Source of the DNA: Methylomonas sp. LW13
GTDB taxonomy: Bacteria > Pseudomonadota > Gammaproteobacteria > Methylococcales > Methylomonadaceae
Length of the DNA: 64,000 nucleotides
Direction of reading: 5' to 3'
NCBI RefSeq assembly: GCF_016865255.1
Contig: NZ_CP033381.1
Span: 1,054,001 to 1,118,000, forward strand
The position numbers and the translations under genes were made by a program. Below the pieces are notes generated by a model. The model searched no databases. It saw nothing but the letters and a program-made list of their open reading frames with translations, and was not told where the DNA came from. Below, piece after piece: positions 44,584 to 53,218 of this stretch. Each line of letters begins with the position of its first letter. The stretch's first letter is position 1.

Positions 44584-45129
44584 TTATTGCAGGTTTATTG
44601 CCGAAGTCCAGGCTTTTCGGCCTTGGCATTCGCCGGATTCAGTGATCTCAACTTCCGCCCACAGAACATTTTTGTCGGTGGTGTCAGCTTGAGATTGAAT
44701 CAGTTTTACAGGAGTGTTAAGCGGCATGTGTTTGCAAGCGCCGTCGCGGTCATTTTCTTCGGTATCATCGTAAGCGGCCATGGAGCCGGGAACGGAGACC
44801 AATCTTACAGTTGCATTTGGGTCATAAGTGTTGGGGCTTTTCAACACGTAGTTCTGACCGGGAACCATGGCTTTGGCTTGGTGAACAGGCAATTTGGCAT
44901 CGGAGCCACCACCAAAAATCAAGGCGACCAAGACCAGCGCCGCAGCGCCCACGCCGCCAAAAAATACTTTAGGATTGGATTCTTTTAGTGCCAACAGGTT
45001 AGCGACAATATTTCCGGCCGCATCTTTTGCCGCTACGGCGGAATCAGCGGCTGAACTTGTTTCCGGTTGCTTAGGCTCTTCAGCTTGATTTTGGGCTTCA
45101 GTCTCGTTGTTGTTTTCGTCAAGGCTCAT
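44584..45129 (-). CDS. Unknown membrane-anchored protein with SH3-like outer domain
   Basis: A 181-residue protein with an acidic, Gln/Glu-rich cytoplasmic tail (residues 1-50), one membrane helix (about 56-74, VFFGGVGAAALVLVALIFGG) and an outer domain with strands such as VRLVSVPGS and LWAEVEITESGECQGRKAW containing two cysteines that could form a disulfide. The domain looks like a small SH3-type fold, which is inference. It lies just upstream of the tRNA cluster on the same strand. GGAAACATCG before ATG 45129 supports the start. Confidence 0.72.
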   Translation of the reverse strand: MSLDENNNETEAQNQAEEPKQPETSSAADSAVAAKDAAGNIVANLLALKESNPKVFFGGVGAAALVLVALIFGGGSDAKLPVHQAKAMVPGQNYVLKSPNTYDPNATVRLVSVPGSMAAYDDTEENDRDGACKHMPLNTPVKLIQSQADTTDKNVLWAEVEITESGECQGRKAWTSAINLQ

Positions 45130-45596
45130 GCGATGTTTCCTCTTAAGCTAGTTATTATTATGGTTAAGTGGTTAAAGTTACCACGCCGTTCGAACATTTC
45201 AAGCATTCATTTTTTTAGTCATTGGGTCGTATCTTAAGGGGAACTGTAGCAAAAATGAACAGGCTGGGATAAAAAAGCTAATTGGATCGCTGGTTTGCTG
45301 TCTTTGCATGGGGGTGGTCGATGTGATTGTCCTGTTCGGAGTTGCCGGTTTATATCTGGATTCTTTGACAGTGCTTGTTGTGGTACTCGGGGCTGTGATG
45401 ATAGGAGTGAGATCTTTTTGGTCTGATCATGAATGCGATTTTTGCTTTGACTTGTTCTTTTTGGAGGCTATCTCGAGGGTGTGTTTTTCGACTAATCGGG
45501 AGTTGGCTAAGGTTGTGGAGGCGGAAGAGTACGCTGGACTGGTTAATCCATCAATCTTGGAGGAAAACTGGTTTTCCTCCAAACCAATCTGCGGTC
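45130..45596. other. 467-base gap; palindrome but no convincing gene
   Basis: A frame at 45308-45646 encodes a hydrophobic start, but it lacks a ribosome site and runs into the opposite-strand gene, so it is not called. A near-perfect palindrome, TTGGAGGAAAAC-TG-GTTTTCCTCCAA, at 45557-45582 lies 15 bases past the end of the minus-strand lipoprotein-like gene and may act as its terminator or as a cruciform. The promoter of the 181-residue gene must lie near 45140-45200. Confidence 0.5.
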
Positions 45597-46217
45597 CTAT
45601 TTCGATACCCAAGTTTCACCTTTTGCTTCTTCAATGCTTTTTCTAAAAAGGTTCAAACTATATTGTTTGTAAGTGTCATTTTTCCAATCCACATCCATCG
45701 TTGATACCGCGCTTATCCATGCATCCTTATTTGGCCTGTTGTAAAACCAATGGAATTCATTATCAAAGATCATGTTTTTAATCTTCTTTGGATAGATTTT
45801 AATTCGCTGAAGAATTTTGGCATCCTGTTCCGGAGAGTTATAAAAATACAAGGATATAATGCCGCCATAGCAAGTAAAATTTGCCAGGTTTTCATCTTTG
45901 GAAAGACAGGATTTTTCAATAATATTTAGTGTTGTTTCTAAGGCATGAGAGGAAGAAATGGATTGGAGTGTTTTTTTTCCTTCCGTAACCTCGTTATAAG
46001 CTTTCAAACATTGCTTGTCATTATATTGAATGCATCTATTTAAAATGTCTAAAGTTTTAGGAAAGTCCAGGCCAAATTTGGCGAGATATATTTGCTCAAA
46101 GGATTTTGGTAAAAGAAGTTCAAGATTTTTTTGTTCGGTATTTACAGCATCGCAGCTGAAGCTAAGTATTAAAAGCAACGCGAAAATGATGGTTTTCACA
46201 AGGACTGTTATATACAT
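45597..46217 (-). CDS. Unknown exported protein, possible immunity partner
   Basis: A 206-residue AT-rich gene. The N-terminus (VLVKTIIFALLLILSFSCDAV) is a signal peptide with a Cys at about 22 that could be lipid-modified, though the residues before it are not a classical lipobox. The mature part is helical with several cysteines (RCIQYNDKQCLKAY, SCLSKDENLANFTCYG). It shares base 46217 with the stop of the upstream gene, which means coupled translation. A cell-envelope protein immediately behind a toxin-like gene is the usual pattern of an immunity protein; function is inferred only. Confidence 0.68.
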   Translation of the reverse strand: MYITVLVKTIIFALLLILSFSCDAVNTEQKNLELLLPKSFEQIYLAKFGLDFPKTLDILNRCIQYNDKQCLKAYNEVTEGKKTLQSISSSHALETTLNIIEKSCLSKDENLANFTCYGGIISLYFYNSPEQDAKILQRIKIYPKKIKNMIFDNEFHWFYNRPNKDAWISAVSTMDVDWKNDTYKQYSLNLFRKSIEEAKGETWVSK

Positions 46218-46987
46218 TATTTGTATTCCGTCCAGTTTGGGTTACCGAGTGAAGTGGGTGTTTTTTCAATCCGTTCCATTATATTTGTTATGTTAGATGG
46301 AGTATCGACAACGCCAAAATCGATTTTATTTTTTGCCCCCGCGCTAGCTACGCCGAAAACTCCATTCCAGGTTTTTGCGAAGCCTTCGGTATAGCATCCA
46401 TAAAATTTTGAAACCTGCTTGGGTTTTTTGATGAATTTCTTAACTAGAGCGCTATTTTTTAAAATATCTGCTTTATATATCATATCAGTAGCAAAGGCAG
46501 TCGCTTGACATGCCGAATTATGAGTAAGAGCTAGCATTAATCCATCCCCGCTAGCATGTCCGCTATACCAAACCCGGCTAATAGAGTTATCGCTCAGTGA
46601 TAGCAGATAGCTCCAAAAGTCTTCTGGTTGATTAATTCCTTTGTATTGAATGCTGTAGGTTTTAGCAATGGTTTGAATTTTATTTATATAGCTGGTGCCG
46701 CCCGCTGCTATTAATTTATCTGTTGCCATTTTTCGGATACTGTGTAGGTTATATCCGTCATCTTCCTTTTCTTCGGCTTTGGTGATAACTGAGTCAGCAT
46801 CCCATCTTTTTTTATAAGGCGGCTCGTATAATACCCAATGAATTAACTCCTTGGGTTGTTTATTGTACAAGTTTTTCATCGCAGCCAATTGCAATGGCAC
46901 AATATAATTTGACCAACGCTGGTCATGAGCTTTATCACAACCCATAAATAAACCTGGGCCGCCAATCAATATAACAAAGTTTTCCAT
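46217..46987 (-). CDS. Unknown cytosolic protein with caspase-like His/Cys motifs, possible effector
   Basis: A 256-residue AT-rich gene, no signal peptide. It starts ENFVILIGGPGLFMGCDKAHD, has SISRVWYSGHASGDGLML (His144 at a strand end followed by Gly-rich turn) and QVSKFYGCYTEGFAKTW (Cys198 at the end of another strand). The order strand-Gly-His ... strand-Gly-Cys is that of clan CD cysteine proteases, so a caspase- or CHAT-like fold is possible. GGAAAAG lies before ATG 46987. The following gene encodes an exported protein with 1-base overlap, so a secreted-effector/immunity pair is a reasonable reading, not shown. Confidence 0.68.
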   Translation of the reverse strand: MENFVILIGGPGLFMGCDKAHDQRWSNYIVPLQLAAMKNLYNKQPKELIHWVLYEPPYKKRWDADSVITKAEEKEDDGYNLHSIRKMATDKLIAAGGTSYINKIQTIAKTYSIQYKGINQPEDFWSYLLSLSDNSISRVWYSGHASGDGLMLALTHNSACQATAFATDMIYKADILKNSALVKKFIKKPKQVSKFYGCYTEGFAKTWNGVFGVASAGAKNKIDFGVVDTPSNITNIMERIEKTPTSLGNPNWTEYK

Positions 46988-47212
46988 TTTACTTTTCCAA
47001 TATTATTTGAGTGTTATTTTGTGCAGTGTATGTAGCAAGTAATGATGTGGTGTCTGTGCATCGCCCTAACCAGGGTGATATACAAGGCAGGTTCGAGTCG
47101 CCTGCTCAAATACGCTTTGTTATTGAAGCTCTTCCGGGTGAAAGTAGAAATATTCAAAGCGGGGCGTTTTTTACCTTATTTAATTCGAATCTAAAAACCG
47201 GGTATTTCCCTG

Positions 47213-47467
47213 TTAAAGCGCCACAGAAACGCATTGAAAGCTTTTCTTGTCCTCGCTCTCGTCGCTTAGCAGTACGATCTGGTTTTCATTATTCGGAAAA
47301 AAGAACGCGGCTTGGATATTCAGCTCTTCGAGATCGGCGGGATTTCGCGTCAGATGGTCGAACACGCTTAGTTCGTTGTCTTCGTCGTCCGCAGTGATGA
47401 AGTAGCCGTCATTTAGCGCAATTGCGCCGGATACATTTGATCGGCCTTTGTAGATTTTTGTATCCAT
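47213..47467 (-). pseudogene. DUF3616-like gene remnant
   Basis: An 84-residue frame whose first 40 residues (YKGRSNVSGAIALNDGYFITADDEDNELSVFD, in pieces) look like the N-terminal blade of the DUF3616 beta-propeller-like family, usually over 300 residues. The rest may be the joined C-terminal end (NNENQIVLLSDESEDKK). The simplest reading is an internally deleted copy. A real short protein cannot be excluded. Confidence 0.5.
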
Positions 47468-47583
47468 ATCAGAATCGCTGGCGAAATGTTGATTTCAAGA
47501 TAGCTGGCCGGCTGGCGATGCCTGATTAATCCGGCCCTAATATTGTCACTGACGCGCAGCAGGTAGCCCTGTTGCCAAAATGG

Positions 47584-47603
47584 ATTCCCGCTTTCGCGGG
47601 AAT
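47584..47603. repeat. ATTCCC-GGGAAT dispersed repeat (dRS3-like)
   Basis: ATTCCCGCTTTCGCGGGAAT is a perfect stem with a TTTC loop, flanked by TGG and GACG. The same unit is scattered through many proteobacterial genomes and is known in Neisseria as dRS3; minus-strand frames through it give the familiar artefact peptide FPRKRES. It lies 41 bases after the aqpZ stop and may serve as its terminator. Confidence 0.75.
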
Positions 47604-47643
47604 GACGAAGGCTTACTGAACCGCGCTGAAGTAAGCTCGGGGG

Positions 47644-48333
47644 TTACTCGTCCGGGCTGCCGATAAAGCGATAAATCAATGCGCCCAAAACCGCGCCAAT
47701 AATCGGCGCCAGCCAGAATAGCCAGAGTTGCGCCAAGGCCCAGTCGCCGACGTAAACCGCCACACCCAGGCTGCGCGCTGGATTGACTGAAGTGTTGGTG
47801 ACCGGAATGCTGATCAGGTGAATCAATGTCAGGCCCAAGCCAATCGCGATAGGCGCCAGTCCGGCAGGGGCGCGGGCGTCGGTGGCGCCGAGGATGATCA
47901 GTAAAAACATCATGGTCATCACCACTTCGGTAATTAATGCGGACAATAGGGAGTAGCCGCCCGGCGAATGTTCGCCGTAACCGTTGGAGGCAAAGCCGGC
48001 GGCTACGTCGAATCCGGCTTTGCCGCTGGCGATTAAATACAACACGCCGCCGGCCGCAATCGCGCCGAGCACTTGCGAAACGATGTAAGGCAACAATTGA
48101 TTGGCCGGAAAGCGGCCGCCCATCCACAAGCCAACCGATACCGCCGGATTGAGGTGGCAGCCGGAAATATGGCCGATGGCATAGGCCATGGTCAGTACTG
48201 TCAAACCGAACGCCAGCGAAACGCCGAGCAAGCCGATGCCCACATTCGGAAATGCAGCGGCTAACACCGCGCTACCGCAGCCACCAAGAACCAACCAAAA
48301 TGTCCCGAAGGACTCGGCTACATACTTTTTCAT
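47644..48333 (-). CDS. aqpZ: Aquaporin Z
   Basis: A 229-residue water channel. Six membrane helices and the two half-helices with NPA motifs are clear (HLNPAVSVG about residue 62 and [10 protein letters not shown] about 185). The [20 protein letters not shown] start is typical of AqpZ, with the constriction residues of a water-selective channel (Phe43-type FGLTVLT region and Arg after the second NPA). AGGAG about 6 bases before ATG 48333. It is divergent from draT, with a CRP/FNR-type palindrome in between. Confidence 0.95.
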   Translation of the reverse strand: MKKYVAESFGTFWLVLGGCGSAVLAAAFPNVGIGLLGVSLAFGLTVLTMAYAIGHISGCHLNPAVSVGLWMGGRFPANQLLPYIVSQVLGAIAAGGVLYLIASGKAGFDVAAGFASNGYGEHSPGGYSLLSALITEVVMTMMFLLIILGATDARAPAGLAPIAIGLGLTLIHLISIPVTNTSVNPARSLGVAVYVGDWALAQLWLFWLAPIIGAVLGALIYRFIGSPDE

Positions 48334-48430
48334 ATGACTCTCCTGTGTGTTGTTATTGTTTTGCCTGTTATTGATCGCTTGTTTTTTGTTTAATAATCAA
48401 TTGGCTAGCGCACTGTATTCTCTGTCTTTG

Positions 48431-48446
48431 TGTGATGTCAATCACA
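48431..48446. promoter_or_regulatory. CRP/FNR-family operator between aqpZ and draT
   Basis: TGTGATGTCAATCACA is a perfect 16-base palindrome in its half sites (TGTGA-N6-TCACA), equal to the CRP consensus, and its core TGAT-N4-ATCA also nearly fits FNR/ANR (TTGAT-N4-ATCAA). It lies 98 bases from the aqpZ start and about 194 from draT, so it could act on either. FNR-type control would suit a nitrogenase-protection operon; sequence alone cannot separate the two. Confidence 0.7.
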
Positions 48447-48639
48447 ATAAACGGCTAGGTTCTTGCTTGGTGCTTGCTATTTCCAGCTAGCTAGCCGGTT
48501 GCGCGGAATCGAGAGCGTTTTGTGGTACCGGGAATTCCGGAAGAATAGTTCGGGAAAGTTTATTTCGTATGGCTAATTTCCCTATTCGATGTGAGAATTA
48601 GGGCTTATCAGTGTCCGACATTCTTCTCAGTTAGCCCCC

Positions 48640-49431
48640 ATGCCCGATATTTCCCTGCACGGCCACAGTACCAATTTGATCGGCATGGCGACGGCGTGTT
48701 TGGCCAGTCACCTATTTAACGAATACCCCAAGCCCTTGCATATCGCCGGAACCCGAGAATCCGCGCCCGGACTGTTTGAGCAGTTGGCCGGACAAGCCTC
48801 GTTGGCGGATTGCGGGCGGATATTTCAAGACTACATGTGCGTGGTATTCGGCTTCGAAACCGAGCAGCGTTTACGCGACGATGCCGACGGCCGGCGGCGT
48901 TACCGCAACAGCTATCTGCGCCTGATTCAAGATTGGGGTCTGGATTCCAATAACGCTCAAGGTGCGGTACTGAAGGGTTGGGTGGAAAGCCGCTTTGGCC
49001 TGTTCCCCAATTACCATAAACAACAAATCAGCAGTTTCATGAGTAAGGACTGGGTAACTTACATCGAAGAAAAGATGAACAGCCGCTACCACAATAATTG
49101 CATCTACATGCAGTTGGATTTGTTATATGAGTTTTGCCAGTGGGTGATCGAGCGCTTTCAGGTGCCGGCTGCAACCCACAAAACCCTTTATCGAGGGGTC
49201 AATGCCTTGGGCGATTGGAGCCGCGAGCACAAGATTGTGCATTTCAACAGCATTGTGTCGTTTACCGACCGCTACAGCATCGCCAGCGAATTTGGCGGCT
49301 ATGTTTTGGAGGTTGAGGTGCCGATGGTGAAGCTGGTGTTTTTTAACGATTTGTTGCCGCACCACGCCTTGCGCGGCGAGGCCGAATATTTGGTGATTGG
49401 CGGTGATTATCGAGTGAAGGTGTTGCGATGA
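48640..49431 (+). CDS. draT: NAD+-dinitrogen-reductase ADP-ribosyltransferase
   Basis: A 263-residue enzyme that inactivates nitrogenase by moving ADP-ribose from NAD+ to an arginine of dinitrogenase reductase (NifH) when ammonium or darkness/energy loss is sensed. Recognisable segments are NLIGMATACLASHLFNEYP near the start, TLYRGVNALGDW (R-type strand), VHFNSIVSFTDRYSIASEFGGYV (the STS-like strand) and RGEAEYLVIGGDYRV (catalytic Glu strand), the layout of R-S-E ADP-ribosyltransferases. It overlaps draG by ATGA, so both are coupled. The ribosome site is weak. Confidence 0.93.
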   Translation: MPDISLHGHSTNLIGMATACLASHLFNEYPKPLHIAGTRESAPGLFEQLAGQASLADCGRIFQDYMCVVFGFETEQRLRDDADGRRRYRNSYLRLIQDWGLDSNNAQGAVLKGWVESRFGLFPNYHKQQISSFMSKDWVTYIEEKMNSRYHNNCIYMQLDLLYEFCQWVIERFQVPAATHKTLYRGVNALGDWSREHKIVHFNSIVSFTDRYSIASEFGGYVLEVEVPMVKLVFFNDLLPHHALRGEAEYLVIGGDYRVKVLR

Positions 49432-50303
49432 ATGAGCAATTAATGGATCGGGCCCTGGGTGCTTACCTGGGTTTTGCTTGTGGTGACGCGCTGGGTGCGA
49501 CGGTGGAATTCATGTCGCCGAAGCAAATTCAGAGTCGTTACGGCGTGCATACCGAAATGATAGGCGGCGGCTGGCTGGGTTTGGAGCCGGGGCAGGTGAC
49601 AGACGATACGCAAATGTCGCTGGCCTTGGGGCGGGCTATCATTGAGCATCAAGGTTGGAATTTGAAGTCTGTGGCCGACAATTTTCTCGCCTGGTTGGAA
49701 AGCGATCCGCCGGATGTGGGCAATACTTGCCGACGCGGCCTCGTGCGGTATCGTGATGAAGGTGTATTGATGGGGTTGCCGCGTGAAGATGACGCCGGTA
49801 ACGGCGCCTGTATGCGTAATTTGCCGGTGGTGTTGGCGACGCTAAATCGGCCGGATGATTTCGAATTATGGAGTCTGGAGCAGAGCCACATCACCCACCA
49901 TAATCCATTGTCCGACGCTGCTACGCTGGCATTGGGTCGAATGACTAACCAGTTGATTCATGGACAACCTGTTGAAGCCTGTTTACTGGAGGCCAAACGC
50001 TTGATCAACCAATACAGCGAATTTGCCTACCACCCTTATCCGAGTAAAGCCTCGGCCTACATCGTCGATACCACACAGACGGTGCTGCATTATTTCTTCA
50101 ATACCGATAATTTCGAATCTTGCCTGATTGCTACCGTGAATCAGGGCGGCGATGCCGATACGACGGGTGCCTTGGCCGGGATGTTGGCAGGGGCCAAGTA
50201 TGGATTGGCGCAGATTCCGGAGCGGTGGCTGGCTCAACTGGATAGTCGGGTCGGTGCAGAAATACGCGGGCAGGTAGCGGCACTTATCAAGATGAATAAC
50301 TGA
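49428..50303 (+). CDS. draG: ADP-ribosyl-[dinitrogen reductase] hydrolase
   Basis: A 291-residue ADP-ribosylglycohydrolase that removes the ADP-ribose put on NifH by DraT and so restores nitrogenase. The dinuclear manganese ligands are visible as VTDDTQMSLALG (about residues 58-69) and NQGGDADTTGALAGML (about 240-255), with ALGAYLGFACGDALGA at the N-terminus. ATG 49428 overlaps the draT stop. Length fits the family. In photosynthetic and azospirillum species DraG is controlled by PII/AmtB binding; no such genes are in this window. Confidence 0.95.
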   Translation: MNEQLMDRALGAYLGFACGDALGATVEFMSPKQIQSRYGVHTEMIGGGWLGLEPGQVTDDTQMSLALGRAIIEHQGWNLKSVADNFLAWLESDPPDVGNTCRRGLVRYRDEGVLMGLPREDDAGNGACMRNLPVVLATLNRPDDFELWSLEQSHITHHNPLSDAATLALGRMTNQLIHGQPVEACLLEAKRLINQYSEFAYHPYPSKASAYIVDTTQTVLHYFFNTDNFESCLIATVNQGGDADTTGALAGMLAGAKYGLAQIPERWLAQLDSRVGAEIRGQVAALIKMNN

Positions 50304-50509
50304 TAAGCACACCGGCGGTTTTTGTGTCATTAGATATGCAGATGGCTTGTCGTTAACCAAGTTAGTAAGGATATGTCGATAGTAAGCTGATTTCCGGTCC
50401 AGGCCGAGGATTGTTGTCGGCTCAGAACAAGCTGGTTTGGTGCGTTATTTCCTGATTTACCGCAATCAGCCTAGAATAGCCGGCTCATATCTACTGTCAT
50501 TGGTCATCG

Positions 50510-51442
50510 ATGAAAGATAAATCGTTTACTTTCGAACAAATTCATATCGAAGTCGCCCGCAACGCATCTGACGATTTCAACTTGTTTCACGACAAGCATA
50601 AATGGCTGCAGGTCACGCACAATCCGTTTAAAGGCCCGATCGTGCTGGGCTTTCAGTTAAATACTTTGATCGAATATCAGATGCGCTTATACCGGGAGGC
50701 GCATCACGAAGACCAGATTATCGCCGACAATCAGCTGCGTTTTAGTAATTATCAGATCATCTTTGTTAATGCCTTGCGGCCGCGGCAAGAGATGACGCTG
50801 GATATTAAAAAGACCTTGATTGCGACAATACCCGAGCTGACTTTGACCAATCGCATCGCGATAAAGTCGCAAGGCAAAACCATTTTGCTGGGGTATAAAA
50901 AAGAAACCAAACAGCCTTTGTTTTTAGCGGATACTGATTTAAGCGGCCTGCCGGATTTGAATGCCCTATGCGATAAAACCGTGGTGCCCGGCACCGAGTT
51001 TTTTTTAAAGCGCAAGTGGATGAATAACGGCAACGTCAAGAACTTTTTGTCCGGATCGTTTGCGGAACAGTCGGATTATTTCGACGAGTTGTTGCAGGTG
51101 GCGCAGTATCCGGAAGTGTTTCCCTGCAGTTTGACGTCCGGCGCGTTGCTGGAGAAGGCGCAGTTGGAAAACCACGACTTCAAACGCAATCCGATGGTAT
51201 ACACCTCTCACGACATTTCAGTGGATCGCGTGCATCTGGCGACTTTGAAAAACAACGACAAGCTGCATATTCTGGTCAAGCAACTGCCGGAGTCCCCGGA
51301 TAAAACCCTGAATCACACCAGTATCATGCTGCGTACCTACGAATGTTTTGGCGTGTTGGAGAACCAGGCAGTTTTGTTCCGGATCAAACTGAATTTGGTG
51401 CCTTTGGAAGAAATTATTAAAAATTTGAGCGGGAAAACATAG
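50510..51442 (+). CDS. Unknown hot-dog-fold-like protein beside acpP
   Basis: A 310-residue cytoplasmic protein. The segments ASDDFNLFHDKHKW and NPFKGPIVLGFQLNTLIEYQM match the hydratase-type His/Asp motif and following helix of MaoC-like hot-dog proteins; a second, diverged half (about 165-310) may be the other hot-dog lobe. Being directly upstream of acpP and fabF, it may act on acyl-ACP or acyl-CoA, for example in an unusual lipid or polyketide step. The family is not certain. ATG 50510 is reasonable; no strong ribosome site. Confidence 0.65.
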   Translation: MKDKSFTFEQIHIEVARNASDDFNLFHDKHKWLQVTHNPFKGPIVLGFQLNTLIEYQMRLYREAHHEDQIIADNQLRFSNYQIIFVNALRPRQEMTLDIKKTLIATIPELTLTNRIAIKSQGKTILLGYKKETKQPLFLADTDLSGLPDLNALCDKTVVPGTEFFLKRKWMNNGNVKNFLSGSFAEQSDYFDELLQVAQYPEVFPCSLTSGALLEKAQLENHDFKRNPMVYTSHDISVDRVHLATLKNNDKLHILVKQLPESPDKTLNHTSIMLRTYECFGVLENQAVLFRIKLNLVPLEEIIKNLSGKT

Positions 51443-51477
51443 CCTCAGGCCGCGAATCGCCTAGTCGCGGGCGAATG

Positions 51478-51507
51478 TTGTGAATTTTTTGGAACATAAA
51501 GTATAAT
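51478..51507 (+). promoter_or_regulatory. Sigma-70 promoter of acpP
   Basis: TTGTGA at 51478-51483 and the perfect -10 TATAAT at 51502-51507 are 18 bases apart. The predicted start near 51514 leaves a leader of about 105 bases before acpP. Confidence 0.65.
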
Positions 51508-51619
51508 CCGCGCTGTCGTTAGGCAAGGCCAGTGACGAGATTGCAAATTCAATTAATACAACACTAAAGATAAGGTAAGTGCTCGCAGTCAGGCATTTGC
51601 ATTGTTCGAGGAAAAAAAT

Positions 51620-51853
51620 ATGAGTAATATCGAAGAACGAGTAAAAAAGATTGTCGCAGAACAATTAGGCGTAAAAGAAGAAATCGCGAACGATGCGTCT
51701 TTTGTTGACGATCTTGGTGCTGATTCTTTAGACACAGTTGAACTCGTCATGGCTCTGGAAGAAGAATTCGAATGCGAAATTCCAGACGAAGAAGCTGAAA
51801 AAATCACCACAGTCCAATTGGCTATCGATTACATCAACGCCAATCTGCAGTAA
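51620..51853 (+). CDS. acpP: Acyl carrier protein
   Basis: A 77-residue acidic protein, the carrier of growing acyl chains in fatty-acid synthesis. The 4'-phosphopantetheine site is Ser36 in [21 protein letters not shown] 51620 is chosen over an in-frame upstream TTG at 51602 because it gives the normal MSNIEERV start and has CGAGGA about 7 bases upstream. fabF follows after a 90-base gap, the usual order. Confidence 0.98.
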   Translation: MSNIEERVKKIVAEQLGVKEEIANDASFVDDLGADSLDTVELVMALEEEFECEIPDEEAEKITTVQLAIDYINANLQ

Positions 51854-51943
51854 GTTGTTTCCAAAAGTTAGTGGGTGCTTGCCATCCACTAGCCGGTTTA
51901 TCTCCCTTCTCTGGTTGTCTTCTTTTTTTACCGGTAGTTTACT

Positions 51944-53188
51944 GTGAGCACACGTCGAGTTGTTATAACGGGCTTAGGCGCCATTACGCCGTTAGCCAAT
52001 AATGTTGCCGATACCTGGGATGGCATTGTCAACGGGAAGAGCGGCATTAGTCCGATCGATTCATTTGACATATCCCCTTTTGCAACGACGTTCGGCGGTG
52101 TCATCAGAAATTTCAATATCGGCGACTATATTGCCGAGAAGGATGCCAAGCGCATGGACGGTTTCGTGCATTACGGCATTGCAGCGGGCTGCCAGGCGAT
52201 TGAGGATTCCGGTTTTGAAGTCACCGAAGAAAATGCCGAGCGGATCGGTGTGGCTATCGGCGCCGGCATCGGCGGCATTACCGGTATTGAAGAATGCTAT
52301 GCCACCTACGTGGCCGGCGGACCAAGACGGATTTCGCCTTTCTTTGTGCCGGGCAACATCATTAATATGATTTCCGGTAATCTGTCGATCAAATACGGTT
52401 TGAAAGGCCCCAACTTTGCCATCGTCACCGCCTGTTCAACCGGTACGCATAATATTGGCGACGCTGCGCGCCTGATCAAATACGGCGATGCCGATGTGAT
52501 GGTGGCCGGTGGTGCAGAGCGCTGCACGACCTCGCCGACCGCGATGGGTGGATTCGCTTCGGCAAAAGCCTTGTCGCGCCGTAATGACAGCCCTACCACT
52601 GCTAGCCGACCCTGGGACCGCGACCGTGACGGTTTCGTCCTCAGCGACGGCGCCGGAGTAGTAGTCCTGGAAGAACTGGAGCATGCCAAGGCGCGCGGGG
52701 CGAAAATTTACGCGGAGCTGGTTGGCTACGGCATGAGTGGCGACGCATACCATATTACTTCGCCGTCTGAAGGTGGCGAAGGCGCGGCGCGTTGCATGCG
52801 CAATGCGATGCGTGACGCTAAAGTTAATCCTGAAGACGTGCACTACATTAATGCCCACGGCACCTCGACGCCGGCTGGAGATATTGGCGAAACGCATGCC
52901 ATGAAGTTGGCGCTAGGCGATCACGCTTATAAATTGGCCGTCAGTTCCACCAAGTCTATGATCGGTCATTTGCTAGGCGCGGCGGGTGGCATCGAAGCGG
53001 TATTGACGGCATTGGCTATCCAGCACCAAATCGCACCACCCACCATCAATTTGGAAAATCCCGATCCTGAGTGCGATCTGGATTATGTCCCGAACATAGC
53101 CAGAAACATGAACATCGATGTTGCCATTTCCAACTCGTTTGGGTTTGGTGGCACCAACGGTTCTCTGGTTTTCAAACGTTACCAATAA
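51944..53188 (+). CDS. fabF: 3-oxoacyl-ACP synthase II
   Basis: A 414-residue condensing enzyme adding malonyl-ACP units to acyl-ACP, including elongation of palmitoleate. The Cys-His-His triad is in [24 protein letters not shown] and [15 protein letters not shown], and the C-terminal [14 protein letters not shown] loop is typical. The start is GTG 51944 (GTGAGCACACGTCG), giving the expected [14 protein letters not shown] beginning. It is followed by pabC, as in many gammaproteobacteria. Confidence 0.97.
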   Translation: MSTRRVVITGLGAITPLANNVADTWDGIVNGKSGISPIDSFDISPFATTFGGVIRNFNIGDYIAEKDAKRMDGFVHYGIAAGCQAIEDSGFEVTEENAERIGVAIGAGIGGITGIEECYATYVAGGPRRISPFFVPGNIINMISGNLSIKYGLKGPNFAIVTACSTGTHNIGDAARLIKYGDADVMVAGGAERCTTSPTAMGGFASAKALSRRNDSPTTASRPWDRDRDGFVLSDGAGVVVLEELEHAKARGAKIYAELVGYGMSGDAYHITSPSEGGEGAARCMRNAMRDAKVNPEDVHYINAHGTSTPAGDIGETHAMKLALGDHAYKLAVSSTKSMIGHLLGAAGGIEAVLTALAIQHQIAPPTINLENPDPECDLDYVPNIARNMNIDVAISNSFGFGGTNGSLVFKRYQ

Positions 53189-53218
53189 GCGTTTCCGCTT
53201 CCGCAGTGTCGTCTGGCT

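Noticed and set aside
45308..45646. Plus-strand frame of 112 codons with a hydrophobic start
   Set aside because: No ribosome site, overlaps the 3' end of an opposite gene and crosses the palindrome at 45557; more likely noncoding.
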